A DNA stretch of 64,000 bases from Paraburkholderia flava (GTDB taxonomy: Bacteria > Pseudomonadota > Gammaproteobacteria > Burkholderiales > Burkholderiaceae): contig NZ_SMRO01000002.1 of assembly GCF_004359985.1 (NCBI RefSeq), positions 1,127,135-1,191,134 on the forward strand, written 5' to 3'. This document shows positions 36,034-44,524 of this stretch, piece by piece (the first letter of the stretch is position 1; each line of letters opens with the position of its first letter). The position numbers and the translations under genes are program-made. Under the pieces are notes generated by a model that searched no databases, had not been told where the DNA came from, and was given only the letters and a program-made list of their open reading frames with translations.

Positions 36034-36419
36034 GATCTTTTCCTGCAGCGCATGGCAACGCGCAAAAAGCGACCCGCACTGGAGCGCGGGCCGGTACAAA
36101 CAGATAGATGAAGGTAAAGCGCTTCGAGTGTAGGTCGATCCTCCGTGCAAGAGGTTTCAGCCGCGCTCACAGTTGTTACGCATTTTGACCGGAAGCTTAC
36201 GGTGTGGCTTACGGCATCGTTTATCGAGCGTGCTCGTTGGGGCCGCGTAATGGGCTTCCCGCTATATGACCAGGCAGCGGATTTGCATGGCAGGCAGAAA
36301 GGAATGGCGACGTTTTGTATCACGCGCGGGTGTGCTGGCGGGGTTGAGGAAAAGGGGTAGAGAAATTTGCGGCGAATATACTGCGATCGATCATGAATCC
36401 AACTACGCGGGTCGTTGCC
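36034..36419. other. Intergenic region with no gene seen
   Basis: The stretch between the small lipoprotein and the YdeI-family gene. It contains a TATACT box (36377-36382) that could serve the downstream gene, but no -35 at proper distance. No other feature recognised. Confidence 0.35.
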
Positions 36420-36989
36420 ATGACTGAAGCGCATCTGATATTTGCCACCCAGCACGATTGGGAAAACTGGTTGGCGCAAAACGAAGGTACGTCGACCGGG
36501 ATATGGTTGCGCCTCGCGAAGAAGGGCGCCAAACAACCGACCTTGACCTACGCGCAAGCGGTGGAGGGCGCGCTCTGCTATGGCTGGATCGATGGTCAGA
36601 AGCAGGCCGAGAGCGAGGAGTACTGGTTACAGCGCTTCACTCGACGCTCCGCGAAAAGCATCTGGTCGCAGCTCAACAAGGACAAGGTTGAAGCACTGAT
36701 CGCCGACGGCAGAATGCGTCCGCCGGGCATGCGGGAAATCGAGAAAGCCAGGAAAGACGGTCGCTGGGAAATGGCTTATACGTCCGCTCGCAACTCGACG
36801 GTGCCGGACGATCTGCAGGTCGCGCTGGACGCCAATCCCAAAGCCAGCGCGTTCTTCGCCACGCTGAACAGCCGCAACCGCTACGCGATCCTGTTTCGGA
36901 TACAGAACGCGAAAAAGCCCGAAACGCGGGCGCGCAAGATCGAGGAATTCATCGGCATGCTGAAGCGTGGCGAAACCATCCATCCGTGA
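36420..36989 (+). CDS. YdeI/OmpD-associated family protein
   Basis: A 189-residue member of the YdeI (OmdA) family. It has the pattern NWLAQNEGTSTGIWLRLAKKG, GALCYGWIDGQ, and the basic segment FTRRSAKSIWSQLNKDKVEALIADGRM, then a C-terminal helical part. Relatives have been linked to protection against antimicrobial peptides or bacteriocins, but the role is unclear. An ATG at 36393 would add nine residues; neither start has a strong ribosome site. Confidence 0.85.
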   Translation: MTEAHLIFATQHDWENWLAQNEGTSTGIWLRLAKKGAKQPTLTYAQAVEGALCYGWIDGQKQAESEEYWLQRFTRRSAKSIWSQLNKDKVEALIADGRMRPPGMREIEKARKDGRWEMAYTSARNSTVPDDLQVALDANPKASAFFATLNSRNRYAILFRIQNAKKPETRARKIEEFIGMLKRGETIHP

Positions 36990-37029
36990 CGAGGGGCGTC
37001 GTGAGTTTTTAGCTGTGTGACGCGGCGGC

Positions 37030-37656
37030 CTAAAGCAGGTTGGCTTCCCGCCCCTGTTTTTGCAGGCGGCCGCGATACCAGAAGGTCCAGAAGATCAGCA
37101 CCCCGTAGATCGAATAGCTGACGACAGGCGACACGACGAGCGCGCGTTCGATGGACCAGTTCCATGCGAACCAGCAACGCAGCAGCATCTCGACGACGAG
37201 TCCGCCGCCCCAGACGGCCGTCATCAAACGCATCGCGCTGCGAAACGAAGGCTTGTCGTCCCATAGCGTTTCGAAACGTTCGACGCTGTCGGGCTGCTGC
37301 CGCGCGATCGATGCGCGCGCGAGGTAGAAGATCAAAGGCCGCGTTAGAACGAGAGAAACCACAAACGCGACACCGATTGCGCCCGACACCAGCGACTCGC
37401 GCATCAGCAGGACGCGTGGGCTGCCGCCCAGCGCCATCATCACGATCGACAGCGCGATGCCCAGCAGAACGAGCGCGCTTAGCGCATCGACGCGGCGCAA
37501 CCGCGCGAATTCGACGATGCTCCATACGAGCGGTGGGATGGCCGATGCGTAGAGCGCACCGGTATCGCCGTAGTGCGGCTGCGCGATTCGATACGCGAGC
37601 CACGGCAGCACCAGATTGACGACGAGTTCGAGGATGAGGCCGGGTTTGATTTTCAC
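37030..37656 (-). CDS. VC0807-like integral membrane protein
   Basis: A 208-residue protein with about five or six hydrophobic segments and a central loop SVERFETLWDDKPSFRSAMRLMTAVWG. This pattern is known in the VC0807 family of unknown function. Convergent with the YdeI-family gene, separated by 40 bases. No sequence clue to its activity. Confidence 0.75.
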   Translation of the reverse strand: MKIKPGLILELVVNLVLPWLAYRIAQPHYGDTGALYASAIPPLVWSIVEFARLRRVDALSALVLLGIALSIVMMALGGSPRVLLMRESLVSGAIGVAFVVSLVLTRPLIFYLARASIARQQPDSVERFETLWDDKPSFRSAMRLMTAVWGGGLVVEMLLRCWFAWNWSIERALVVSPVVSYSIYGVLIFWTFWYRGRLQKQGREANLL

Positions 37657-37716
37657 GTTTGTTTTGGATGGGTTGTGTGCGAAATCAGCTTGCCTCTGTT
37701 ACTCGCTAGCAGCGTA

Positions 37717-38115
37717 TCAACCTTGCGCGGAATGACATGCCGCCTCTACGCGATTGCCGGCGGGATCGAAGAGAAACGCCGCGTAGTAGTCGGCATGGTA
37801 GCGAGGCCGAAGACCAGGTTCGCCATCGGAGCGTCCTCCCGCAGCTACACCCGCAGCGAAAAAATCATCGACGTGTTTGCGGGACAGCGCCTTGAAGCAC
37901 CAATGACGCCTGTTCTCGCCGATTGTCGCGGGGTCCAGATAAACCGAAAGACAAGTCGATACCGTGTCGTCCGACGAGCAGCGTTCGCCATACCCAAGTG
38001 CATCGGGACGCTCATAGACCTTCGTCGCTTCCAGCGCTTTCATGATCGAATCGTAGAACGGACGCACTGCCTGAATGTCGGGAACACCGATCGAAACATG
38101 ATCGAGAAGCTGCAT
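37717..38115 (-). CDS. VOC family protein (glyoxalase/bleomycin-resistance fold)
   Basis: A 132-residue VOC protein starting LLDHVSIGVPDIQAVRPFYD and ending YYAAFLFDPAGNRVEAACH. It carries the expected metal-ligand positions His5 and the terminal Glu. Such single-domain proteins serve as lyases, isomerases or antibiotic-binding proteins. No partner gene identifies the substrate. Confidence 0.87.
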   Translation of the reverse strand: MQLLDHVSIGVPDIQAVRPFYDSIMKALEATKVYERPDALGYGERCSSDDTVSTCLSVYLDPATIGENRRHWCFKALSRKHVDDFFAAGVAAGGRSDGEPGLRPRYHADYYAAFLFDPAGNRVEAACHSAQG

Positions 38116-38219
38116 GGAGTTCGCTCCAGTCGCAATGGGTGAGTTAAGGGCGGGGCCCTCGCGCAGTTGCCATTCCTGAAGACACTGCGTGACCCGAATC
38201 CGATGTCATTGGACGTGAA

Positions 38220-39083
38220 TCATGTTGCCAGAACCTGAAGCCGGCCCTCCCGCCACACAAACAGTTCGGCAGACAGCGCATAAGGCGAGCCAGCCACGAT
38301 CTCCGCAGCCATCTGCCGCAAGCCATTGACGCTGTCCATATCCGTGCTGCCGCAGATCAACAGTTCATCGCGCGCGGGCAGCGCGATCACCGGCTCGTCC
38401 TGAAGCGCGAGACGGTCGCGCCATTCGTCGAACAGCAGAATCATGCTTGCATCGTAGTTGCGATCGAGCCGTGCCGCGTAGCGTCCACCGCCGCCTTCGA
38501 CGACGAGTTGCGGCAGCAGCTTGCGCAGATTCGATCGCGCAGCTTCGAATAGCGATGCCTGGTTCAGTCCAAGCTCCGCAGCCTGCTTCGGATTCAGAAA
38601 ACCCATCTGATCGGGGCGATCCTCGACGTAAGTCAGCACGAGGTTACCCACGAACGGCTCGACGATAAACGGACTTTCCTCCGTCGGGATATTGCCTTGC
38701 TTAAGCTGGTTCAACGCAATGTGCTGCCAGCTGACCGGCTTTAGCATCGGCATGATCATATCGAGTACGGGCCCCGGCTGACCGAAACTCGCGAGCGTCG
38801 TTTTGGCCTGCATCCGTTGCTCTTCGAACAGCGCTTCGATCGTGTTCGGCGCGAGCAGATAGCGGCTATAGTAGTTGCCGATAAACTGGTTCGCAGTACC
38901 GCCTTGGTCGTCTTTCCAGTGGACACTCGTCATCGCCGCGTTATCGCCGTGCTGCACGCTGACTTCGTAGCCGGGATCGCATGACCGGATATGGGCGGCG
39001 TAGCGCTCCGCGTAGTCGGCAGCAGAGAGAGTCTGTTTATCGGGTGCAGGTTTGCTGCCGAAGAGCTTGCCAAGCAATGACAT
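38220..39083 (-). CDS. DUF1444 family protein
   Basis: A 287-residue protein similar to YtpQ/DUF1444. It starts SLLGKLFGSKP, has VHWKDDQGGTANQFIGNYYSRYLL, a central IVEPFVGNLVLTYVEDRPDQM and a C-terminal SAELFVWREGRLQVL. Cytosolic, function unknown. Stands alone, upstream of the pyrimidine locus regulator. Confidence 0.7.
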   Translation of the reverse strand: MSLLGKLFGSKPAPDKQTLSAADYAERYAAHIRSCDPGYEVSVQHGDNAAMTSVHWKDDQGGTANQFIGNYYSRYLLAPNTIEALFEEQRMQAKTTLASFGQPGPVLDMIMPMLKPVSWQHIALNQLKQGNIPTEESPFIVEPFVGNLVLTYVEDRPDQMGFLNPKQAAELGLNQASLFEAARSNLRKLLPQLVVEGGGGRYAARLDRNYDASMILLFDEWRDRLALQDEPVIALPARDELLICGSTDMDSVNGLRQMAAEIVAGSPYALSAELFVWREGRLQVLAT

Positions 39084-39119
39084 CGGAGTACTCCGTGTTC
39101 GGTTGATCGCGCGAATGCA

Positions 39120-39872
39120 TCAGGCGCGAGGATGGCCTTCTTTTTCAGTCGCGCCACACGCGCGCAACACCAGCGTAACCACTTCTTCGGTCGTCGCATC
39201 GAATGCTTTCTTCGACAGCGCGCGCTTGCCCGCGAGCGCCGTGATCTGTGCATCGAAATCGGCGAAATGCTGCGTCAGCGCCCAGATCGTGAACAGGAAC
39301 GTGCGCGCATCGACGGGCGCGATCAGGCCGCGCGCGATCCAGTCGTCGATCATCGTGATGCGTGTTTCCATCCATGGCTTCACGCGTTCAGAGAGTATGT
39401 CCTGCATGTGCGTCGCGCCGTGGATGATCTCGTTCGCCCACACCTTCGAACCGAGCGGCCGGCGCCGCGACAACGCCATTTTCGCGCGTACGTAGCCGGC
39501 GATCGCTTCTGCTGGATCGCTGCTCGCATCGAACGTATCGGCGGCGCGATGCCAGTCTTCGAACACGTCTTCGAGCACGCGACGGTACAGATCGCGTTTG
39601 GTCGGAAAGTAGTAGTGCAGGTTGGCCTTCGGCAGGCCCGCGCGTTCCGCGATCATCGCGGTGCTCGCGCCTTCGAGGCCGCGTTCGGCGAACACGGCCT
39701 CCGCGCACGCGAGCAGGTGCGCTTCGTTCGTATGGCGGATGTGCGCCTTGCGCCGTCGTGGCGCGGCGGTTTCCGCGGAACCCGCATTCGTCGCAGGCAT
39801 GTCGTCGCTCTTCATCGTCGGGCCTTGTCGTTGCGATGCAGCGGGTGCCCGGTGCTGTTCACCGGGTTTCAT
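39120..39872 (-). CDS. TetR family regulator (RutR-like) of pyrimidine degradation
   Basis: A 250-residue repressor. The helix-turn-helix is at about 47-92 (EAHLLACAEAVFAERGLEGAS, then LPKANLHYYFPTKRDLYRR), and the C-terminal domain is of the RutR/TetR_C_2 type (WANEIIHGATHM, then RTFLFTIWALTQHFADF). RutR senses uracil in E. coli. It is divergent from the reductive pyrimidine operon with an operator palindrome between. The ATG at 39872 has GAGG close upstream; 39815 (231 residues) is an alternative. Confidence 0.85.
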   Translation of the reverse strand: MKPGEQHRAPAASQRQGPTMKSDDMPATNAGSAETAAPRRRKAHIRHTNEAHLLACAEAVFAERGLEGASTAMIAERAGLPKANLHYYFPTKRDLYRRVLEDVFEDWHRAADTFDASSDPAEAIAGYVRAKMALSRRRPLGSKVWANEIIHGATHMQDILSERVKPWMETRITMIDDWIARGLIAPVDARTFLFTIWALTQHFADFDAQITALAGKRALSKKAFDATTEEVVTLVLRACGATEKEGHPRA

Positions 39873-40003
39873 CGCGCCTCATTGTAGCCACATCGGCATG
39901 ACCGGTTCGCACTCGTCGCATCGACCCGCCTGCACGTCGCTCATCCACTGCTTAGGGTTTCTGCTATCTCGCAATGGCACGCTTTTCGCTCGAAAAGAAG
40001 TCA

Positions 40004-40030
40004 TTGAAATCGCGGCGCAAATCGTATAAA
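40004..40030 (+). promoter_or_regulatory. Putative promoter of the pyrimidine operon
   Basis: TTGAAA (40004-40009) and TATAAA (40025-40030) with a 15-base spacer, shorter than optimal. The operator begins two bases after the -10 box. The transcript would carry a leader of about 280 bases before the ATG at 40318, with the GC-rich hairpin region 40225-40275 inside it; I see no gene in the leader. Confidence 0.45.
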
Positions 40031-40031
40031 A

Positions 40032-40049
40032 CCTGTCCAATCGGACAGG
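40032..40049. promoter_or_regulatory. TetR/RutR-type operator
   Basis: CCTGTCC and GGACAGG separated by AATC: an 18-base inverted repeat with 7-base arms, exactly symmetric. It overlaps the probable transcription start between the regulator gene and the pyrimidine operon. A bound TetR dimer would block the promoter. Confidence 0.75.
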
Positions 40050-40317
40050 ATTGGCGCAGCAGAAACAGAGGGACCGAAACTGCGTTGCGGCGATGCACCG
40101 GCGGCGGGCGAAATGCCTGGAAGTCCGGCACGGATGCACCGCCCAGGCGCGCGGCACGACCCGCGACGACGCAACGCAATGCAGCACGGCATAGCACCAA
40201 GCAGCACAAAGCAATTCACGAAGACGCTTCGAAGCGTCCTTTTCCCCACCCGCCGCTTACAACGCGGCGGCCTGCAAGGACGGAGCCGACGCTCCATCCC
40301 GACGAGGAGTGCATGCG

Positions 40318-41592
40318 ATGAACGCAGTGACCGAAGCCGCGCTGGACCTGTCGATCCACGTGAACGGCCAGCGTCTATGGGACAGCCTGATGTCGATGGC
40401 GAAGATCGGCGCGACGCCCAAGGGCGGTGTGTGCCGTCTCGCGCTGACCGACCTCGACCGCGAAGGGCGCGACCTGATCGTCAGTTGGGCGAAGGAGGCG
40501 GGCTGCACGGTCACGGTCGACCAGATGGGCAACGTGTTCATGCGCCGCGCGGGTCGCAACGCAAATGCGACGCCGGTCGTCACCGGTTCGCATGCGGATT
40601 CGCAGCCGACGGGCGGCCGCTTCGACGGCATCTACGGCGTGCTCGGCGGGCTCGAAGTGATCCGCAGTCTGAACGATCGCGGCATCGAGACCGAACATCC
40701 GATCGAAGTCGTGATCTGGACCAATGAGGAGGGCTCGCGCTTCGCGCCGGCGATGGTCGCGTCGGGCGTGTTCGCGGGCGTGTTCACGCTCGAGTACGGG
40801 CTGTCGCGCAAGGACGTCGACGGCAAGACGATCGGCGAGGAACTACAGCGCATCGGCTATGCGGGCGACGTGCCGTGCGGCGGCCAGCCAAGGCCCATTC
40901 ACGCGGCGTTCGAACTGCACATCGAACAAGGGCCGATTCTCGAAGCGGAGCACAAGACCATCGGCGTCGTCACGGACGCGCAGGGTCAGCGCTGGTACGA
41001 AATCGTGCTGACCGGGCAGGAGGCGCATGCGGGTCCGACGCCGATGCCGCGTCGTCGCGATGCGCTGCTCGGCGCGGCGCGTGTCGTCGATCTGGTGAAT
41101 CGCATCGGCCTTGATCATGCGCCGCTCGCATGCGCGACGGTCGGCATGATGCAGGTGCATCCGAACTCGCGCAATGTGATTCCCGGCCGCGTGTTCTTCA
41201 CCGTCGATTTCCGTCATCCCGAAGACGCGGTGCTCGCGCAGATGGATGCCGAGCTGCGCGAAGGCGTCGCGCGTATCGCGGACGGCATCGGTCTTGAGAC
41301 GCAGCTTGAGCAGATTTTCTACTACGCGCCGATCGCGTTCGATACCGCGTGCGTGCAGTCGGTGCGCAACGCGGCGCAGCGCTTCGGCTATCCGCATCGC
41401 GACATCGTGTCGGGAGCAGGCCACGATGCTTGCTACCTGTCGAAGGTCGCGCCGACGTCGATGGTGTTCGTGCCGTGCATCGACGGCATCAGTCACAACG
41501 AAATCGAAGACGCGACGCTCGAATGGATCGAGGCCGGCGCGAACGTGCTGCTGCACGCGATGCTCGAGCGTGCACGCGAACCGGCTTCCTGA
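40318..41592 (+). CDS. N-carbamoyl-beta-alanine amidohydrolase (beta-ureidopropionase), M20 family
   Basis: A 424-residue zinc-dependent hydrolase of the HyuC/AmaB family. It performs the last step of reductive pyrimidine breakdown, releasing beta-alanine, CO2 and NH3 from N-carbamoyl-beta-alanine. Metal ligands are visible: GSHADSQ with His92, RFDG with Asp103, WTNEEG with Glu137/138, ELHIEQGP, and a His in GAGHDACYLS. The ATG at 40318 is preceded by GAGGAG; the GTG three codons earlier is less likely. First gene of the pyrimidine operon, with PreT, PreA, transporter and dihydropyrimidinase following. Confidence 0.88.
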   Translation: MNAVTEAALDLSIHVNGQRLWDSLMSMAKIGATPKGGVCRLALTDLDREGRDLIVSWAKEAGCTVTVDQMGNVFMRRAGRNANATPVVTGSHADSQPTGGRFDGIYGVLGGLEVIRSLNDRGIETEHPIEVVIWTNEEGSRFAPAMVASGVFAGVFTLEYGLSRKDVDGKTIGEELQRIGYAGDVPCGGQPRPIHAAFELHIEQGPILEAEHKTIGVVTDAQGQRWYEIVLTGQEAHAGPTPMPRRRDALLGAARVVDLVNRIGLDHAPLACATVGMMQVHPNSRNVIPGRVFFTVDFRHPEDAVLAQMDAELREGVARIADGIGLETQLEQIFYYAPIAFDTACVQSVRNAAQRFGYPHRDIVSGAGHDACYLSKVAPTSMVFVPCIDGISHNEIEDATLEWIEAGANVLLHAMLERAREPAS

Positions 41593-41717
41593 CATCCGCT
41601 GAAACTCGTTTAACGAATACCGCAGTCCGGACGTTCTCATTCTTATGAGGCGGTGGATTCGTGCCGCCTTTTGCAACCTGCTTGCCACCCGCTTGCAACC
41701 CGCTTCAAGGAGTGCGC

Positions 41718-43067
41718 ATGACCATCAAGGAAACGGGAGACATCACCTCCGGCCGTCTGCCCGCCGCCGAACTCGCGTGCCAGTTCAGCGACGTCGCGCC
41801 GTTGCTCGACGCGCAGGCCGCGGCCGTCGCTTCGAGCCGCTGTCACTACTGCTACGACGCGCCGTGTGTGAACGCGTGTCCGACGCAGATCGATATCCCC
41901 AGCTTTATCCGCAAGATCGGCAACGGCAACCTGAAGGGCGCGGCGCACGACATCCTGTCGGCGAATCCGCTCGGCGGCATGTGCGCGCGCGTGTGCCCGA
42001 CCGAGATCCTGTGCGAGGGCGCGTGCGTGCGTCATCACCAGGACGGCGAGCCGGTCGCGATCGGTGCGTTGCAGCGTCATGCGACCGACTGGGCGATGAG
42101 CGCGGGTGTGACGTTATTCCATCGTGCGGCGGATAGCGGACGTCGTGTCGCGGTAGTGGGCGCAGGCCCAGCGGGACTCGCATGCGCACATCGTCTCGCG
42201 ATGGCCGGTCACGCGGTGACGCTGTTCGATGCGCGTCCAAAAGCGGGCGGTCTGAACGAGTACGGCATCGCCGCGTACAAGACCGTTGACGATTTCGCGC
42301 AACGGGAAGTGGCGTGGCTGCTGTCGATCGGTGGAATCGACTGGCGTGGCGACGTGATGCTTGGCCGCGACGTGAAGCTCACCGAGCTTCGCACGCAGTA
42401 CGACGCGGTGTTTCTCGGTATCGGGCTCGGGGGTGTGCGTGCGTTGCAGATCGAAGGAGAGGGTTTCGCCGGTGTGCTCGATGCAGTCGATTTCATCGCG
42501 CGGCTGCGCCAGGCCGACGATCTGTCGACGCTGCCGGTGGGCCGGCGCGTCGTCGTGATCGGCGGCGGCAATACAGCCGTCGATGCGGCCGTGCAAAGCC
42601 GCAAGCTGGGCGCGCAGAGCGTGACGATGGCGTACCGGCGCGGCGTCGATGCGATGAGCGCGACGTGGGCCGAGCGCGAATTCGCGCAAACGCAGGGCGT
42701 GGCGCTGGTACTCGATGCAAGACCGGTCCGCGTACTCGGCAATGAAAACGGCGTAACAGGCGTCGAATTCGAACGCCGCGCAGCGAACGGCAACGAAGCC
42801 GAGCGCTTCGTAATAGAAGCCGACATGGTGCTGAAGGCAATCGGCCAGACTCTCATCGCGAATGCGCTCGACGCCGACCTGCTGACACACGACGGCGCAC
42901 GCATCGAAGTCGACGACGAGCGACGCACGTCGCTGCCCGACGTATGGGCGGGCGGCGACTGCGCGGCGACCGGTCTCGATCTGACGGTGCAGGCGGTGCA
43001 GGACGGCAAGCTCGCGGCGGCATCGATCGACCGGATGTTCGCGCGCACGGCGATACGCGCTGCGTAA
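41718..43067 (+). CDS. preT: NAD-dependent dihydropyrimidine dehydrogenase subunit PreT
   Basis: A 449-residue flavin/iron-sulfur subunit. With PreA it reduces uracil and thymine to the 5,6-dihydro forms using NADH. The N-terminal cluster-binding cysteines lie at 42, 45, 50, 54 and 89, 93, 99, 103 (CHYCYDAPCVNAC and CARVCPTEILC). The FAD motif GAGPAG is at 148-153, and a second nucleotide motif is GGGNTAVDAA. This matches the N-terminal half of mammalian DPD. AAGGAG lies upstream of the ATG. The gene precedes preA by 50 bases. Confidence 0.92.
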   Translation: MTIKETGDITSGRLPAAELACQFSDVAPLLDAQAAAVASSRCHYCYDAPCVNACPTQIDIPSFIRKIGNGNLKGAAHDILSANPLGGMCARVCPTEILCEGACVRHHQDGEPVAIGALQRHATDWAMSAGVTLFHRAADSGRRVAVVGAGPAGLACAHRLAMAGHAVTLFDARPKAGGLNEYGIAAYKTVDDFAQREVAWLLSIGGIDWRGDVMLGRDVKLTELRTQYDAVFLGIGLGGVRALQIEGEGFAGVLDAVDFIARLRQADDLSTLPVGRRVVVIGGGNTAVDAAVQSRKLGAQSVTMAYRRGVDAMSATWAEREFAQTQGVALVLDARPVRVLGNENGVTGVEFERRAANGNEAERFVIEADMVLKAIGQTLIANALDADLLTHDGARIEVDDERRTSLPDVWAGGDCAATGLDLTVQAVQDGKLAAASIDRMFARTAIRAA

Positions 43068-43117
43068 GCCGCCTCCACGCAAACGACATAACAAACGCAA
43101 TCCCCACGGAGCCGAAC

Positions 43118-44419
43118 ATGGCCGATCTTCGCTGCACGATTGCCGGCATCACGTCGCCGAATCCTTTCTGGCTCGCGTCCGCGCCACCGACCGACAAGGC
43201 CTACAACGTCAACCGCGCATTCGAGGCGGGTTGGGGCGGTGTCGTGTGGAAGACGCTCGGACTCGATCCGCACGTCGTCAACGTCAGCTCGCGTTACGGC
43301 GCGGTGCAATGGAACGGGCAGCGTATGGCCGGGCTGAACAACATCGAACTGATTACCGATCGTCCGCTCGACGTGAACCTGCGCGAGATCGCGCAGGTGA
43401 AGCGCGACTGGCCGGACCGCGCGATGATCGTGTCGCTGATGGTGCCGTGCAATGAGCGCGACTGGAAATGGATCCTGCCGCTCGTCGAGGATACCGGCGC
43501 CGATGCGGTCGAACTGAATTTCGGTTGCCCGCATGGGATGAGCGAGCGCGGGATGGGCGCGGCGGTGGGTCAGGTGCCCGAGTACGTCGAGATGGTCACG
43601 CGCTGGGTGAAGGAGGGCACGCGGCTGCCGTGCCTCGTGAAGCTCACGCCGAACATCAGCGACATCCGGCTCGGCTCGCGTGCCGCGTACAAGGGCGGTG
43701 CCGACGGCGTGTCGCTGATCAATACGATCAACTCGATCGTCGCCGTCGATCTCGACCAGATGGCGCCGATGCCGACCGTCGACGGCAAGGGCACGCACGG
43801 CGGCTACTGCGGACCGGCGGTGAAGCCGATCGCGTTGAACATGGTCGCGGAAATCGCACGCGATAAGGAAACCCCAGGCCTGCCGATCTCCGGCATCGGC
43901 GGCATCACCACGTGGCGCGACGCGGCCGAGTTCATCGTGCTCGGCGCGGGCAGCGTGCAGGTGTGCACGGCCGCGATGCATTACGGCTTCCGGATCGTCT
44001 CCGATCTCGCCGATGGTTTGTCGAACTGGATGGACGAAAAAGGCTACGCAACACTCGACGACGTCCGCGGCCGCGCAGTCCCGAACGTCACCGACTGGCA
44101 ATACCTGAACCTGCAATACGACATCAAGGCGCGCATCGATCAGGACCGCTGCATCCAGTGCGGGCTGTGTCACATCGCATGCGAGGACACGTCGCATCAG
44201 GCGATCACGAAGGAAAAGGACGGCGAGCGTCACTTCGATGTGATCGACGAGAACTGCGTCGGGTGCAATTTATGCATGCACGTGTGCCCGGTCGATCAAT
44301 GCATCACGATGGAGCGCGTCGACTCGGGCGCATCGTCGAACTGGACGACGCATCCGAACAACCCGGCGCGTGTCGTCGCGACCGATGAGCAGGCGGACCA
44401 CACGGCACACGCCGCATGA
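43118..44419 (+). CDS. preA: NAD-dependent dihydropyrimidine dehydrogenase subunit PreA
   Basis: A 433-residue catalytic subunit with FMN-binding TIM barrel (residues ~1-320; LASAPPTDKAYNVNRAFEAGWGG, then ELNFGCPHGMSERGMG) and a C-terminal pair of 4Fe-4S motifs, CIQCGLCHIAC and CVGCNLCMHVC. It reduces uracil or thymine with electrons from PreT. Length and order of domains match the C-terminal half of DPD. The start at 43118 is preferred; the longer frame from 42944 overlaps preT. Confidence 0.92.
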   Translation: MADLRCTIAGITSPNPFWLASAPPTDKAYNVNRAFEAGWGGVVWKTLGLDPHVVNVSSRYGAVQWNGQRMAGLNNIELITDRPLDVNLREIAQVKRDWPDRAMIVSLMVPCNERDWKWILPLVEDTGADAVELNFGCPHGMSERGMGAAVGQVPEYVEMVTRWVKEGTRLPCLVKLTPNISDIRLGSRAAYKGGADGVSLINTINSIVAVDLDQMAPMPTVDGKGTHGGYCGPAVKPIALNMVAEIARDKETPGLPISGIGGITTWRDAAEFIVLGAGSVQVCTAAMHYGFRIVSDLADGLSNWMDEKGYATLDDVRGRAVPNVTDWQYLNLQYDIKARIDQDRCIQCGLCHIACEDTSHQAITKEKDGERHFDVIDENCVGCNLCMHVCPVDQCITMERVDSGASSNWTTHPNNPARVVATDEQADHTAHAA

Positions 44420-44524
44420 GCAGAACACTTTAACCACAGCACGTACCGCACGCCTCGCGTGCTCCCGCCGGACGCGCCGCATTCATGACGGCGCGCCGGC
44501 TTTTCGACGATGGGAGATCTTTCG

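Noticed and set aside
42209..44233. 674-codon open frame antisense to preT/preA
   Set aside because: Entirely opposite to two genes with full motif support. Its protein is His/Arg/Asp-rich without any fold, as expected for a shadow frame in high-GC DNA.
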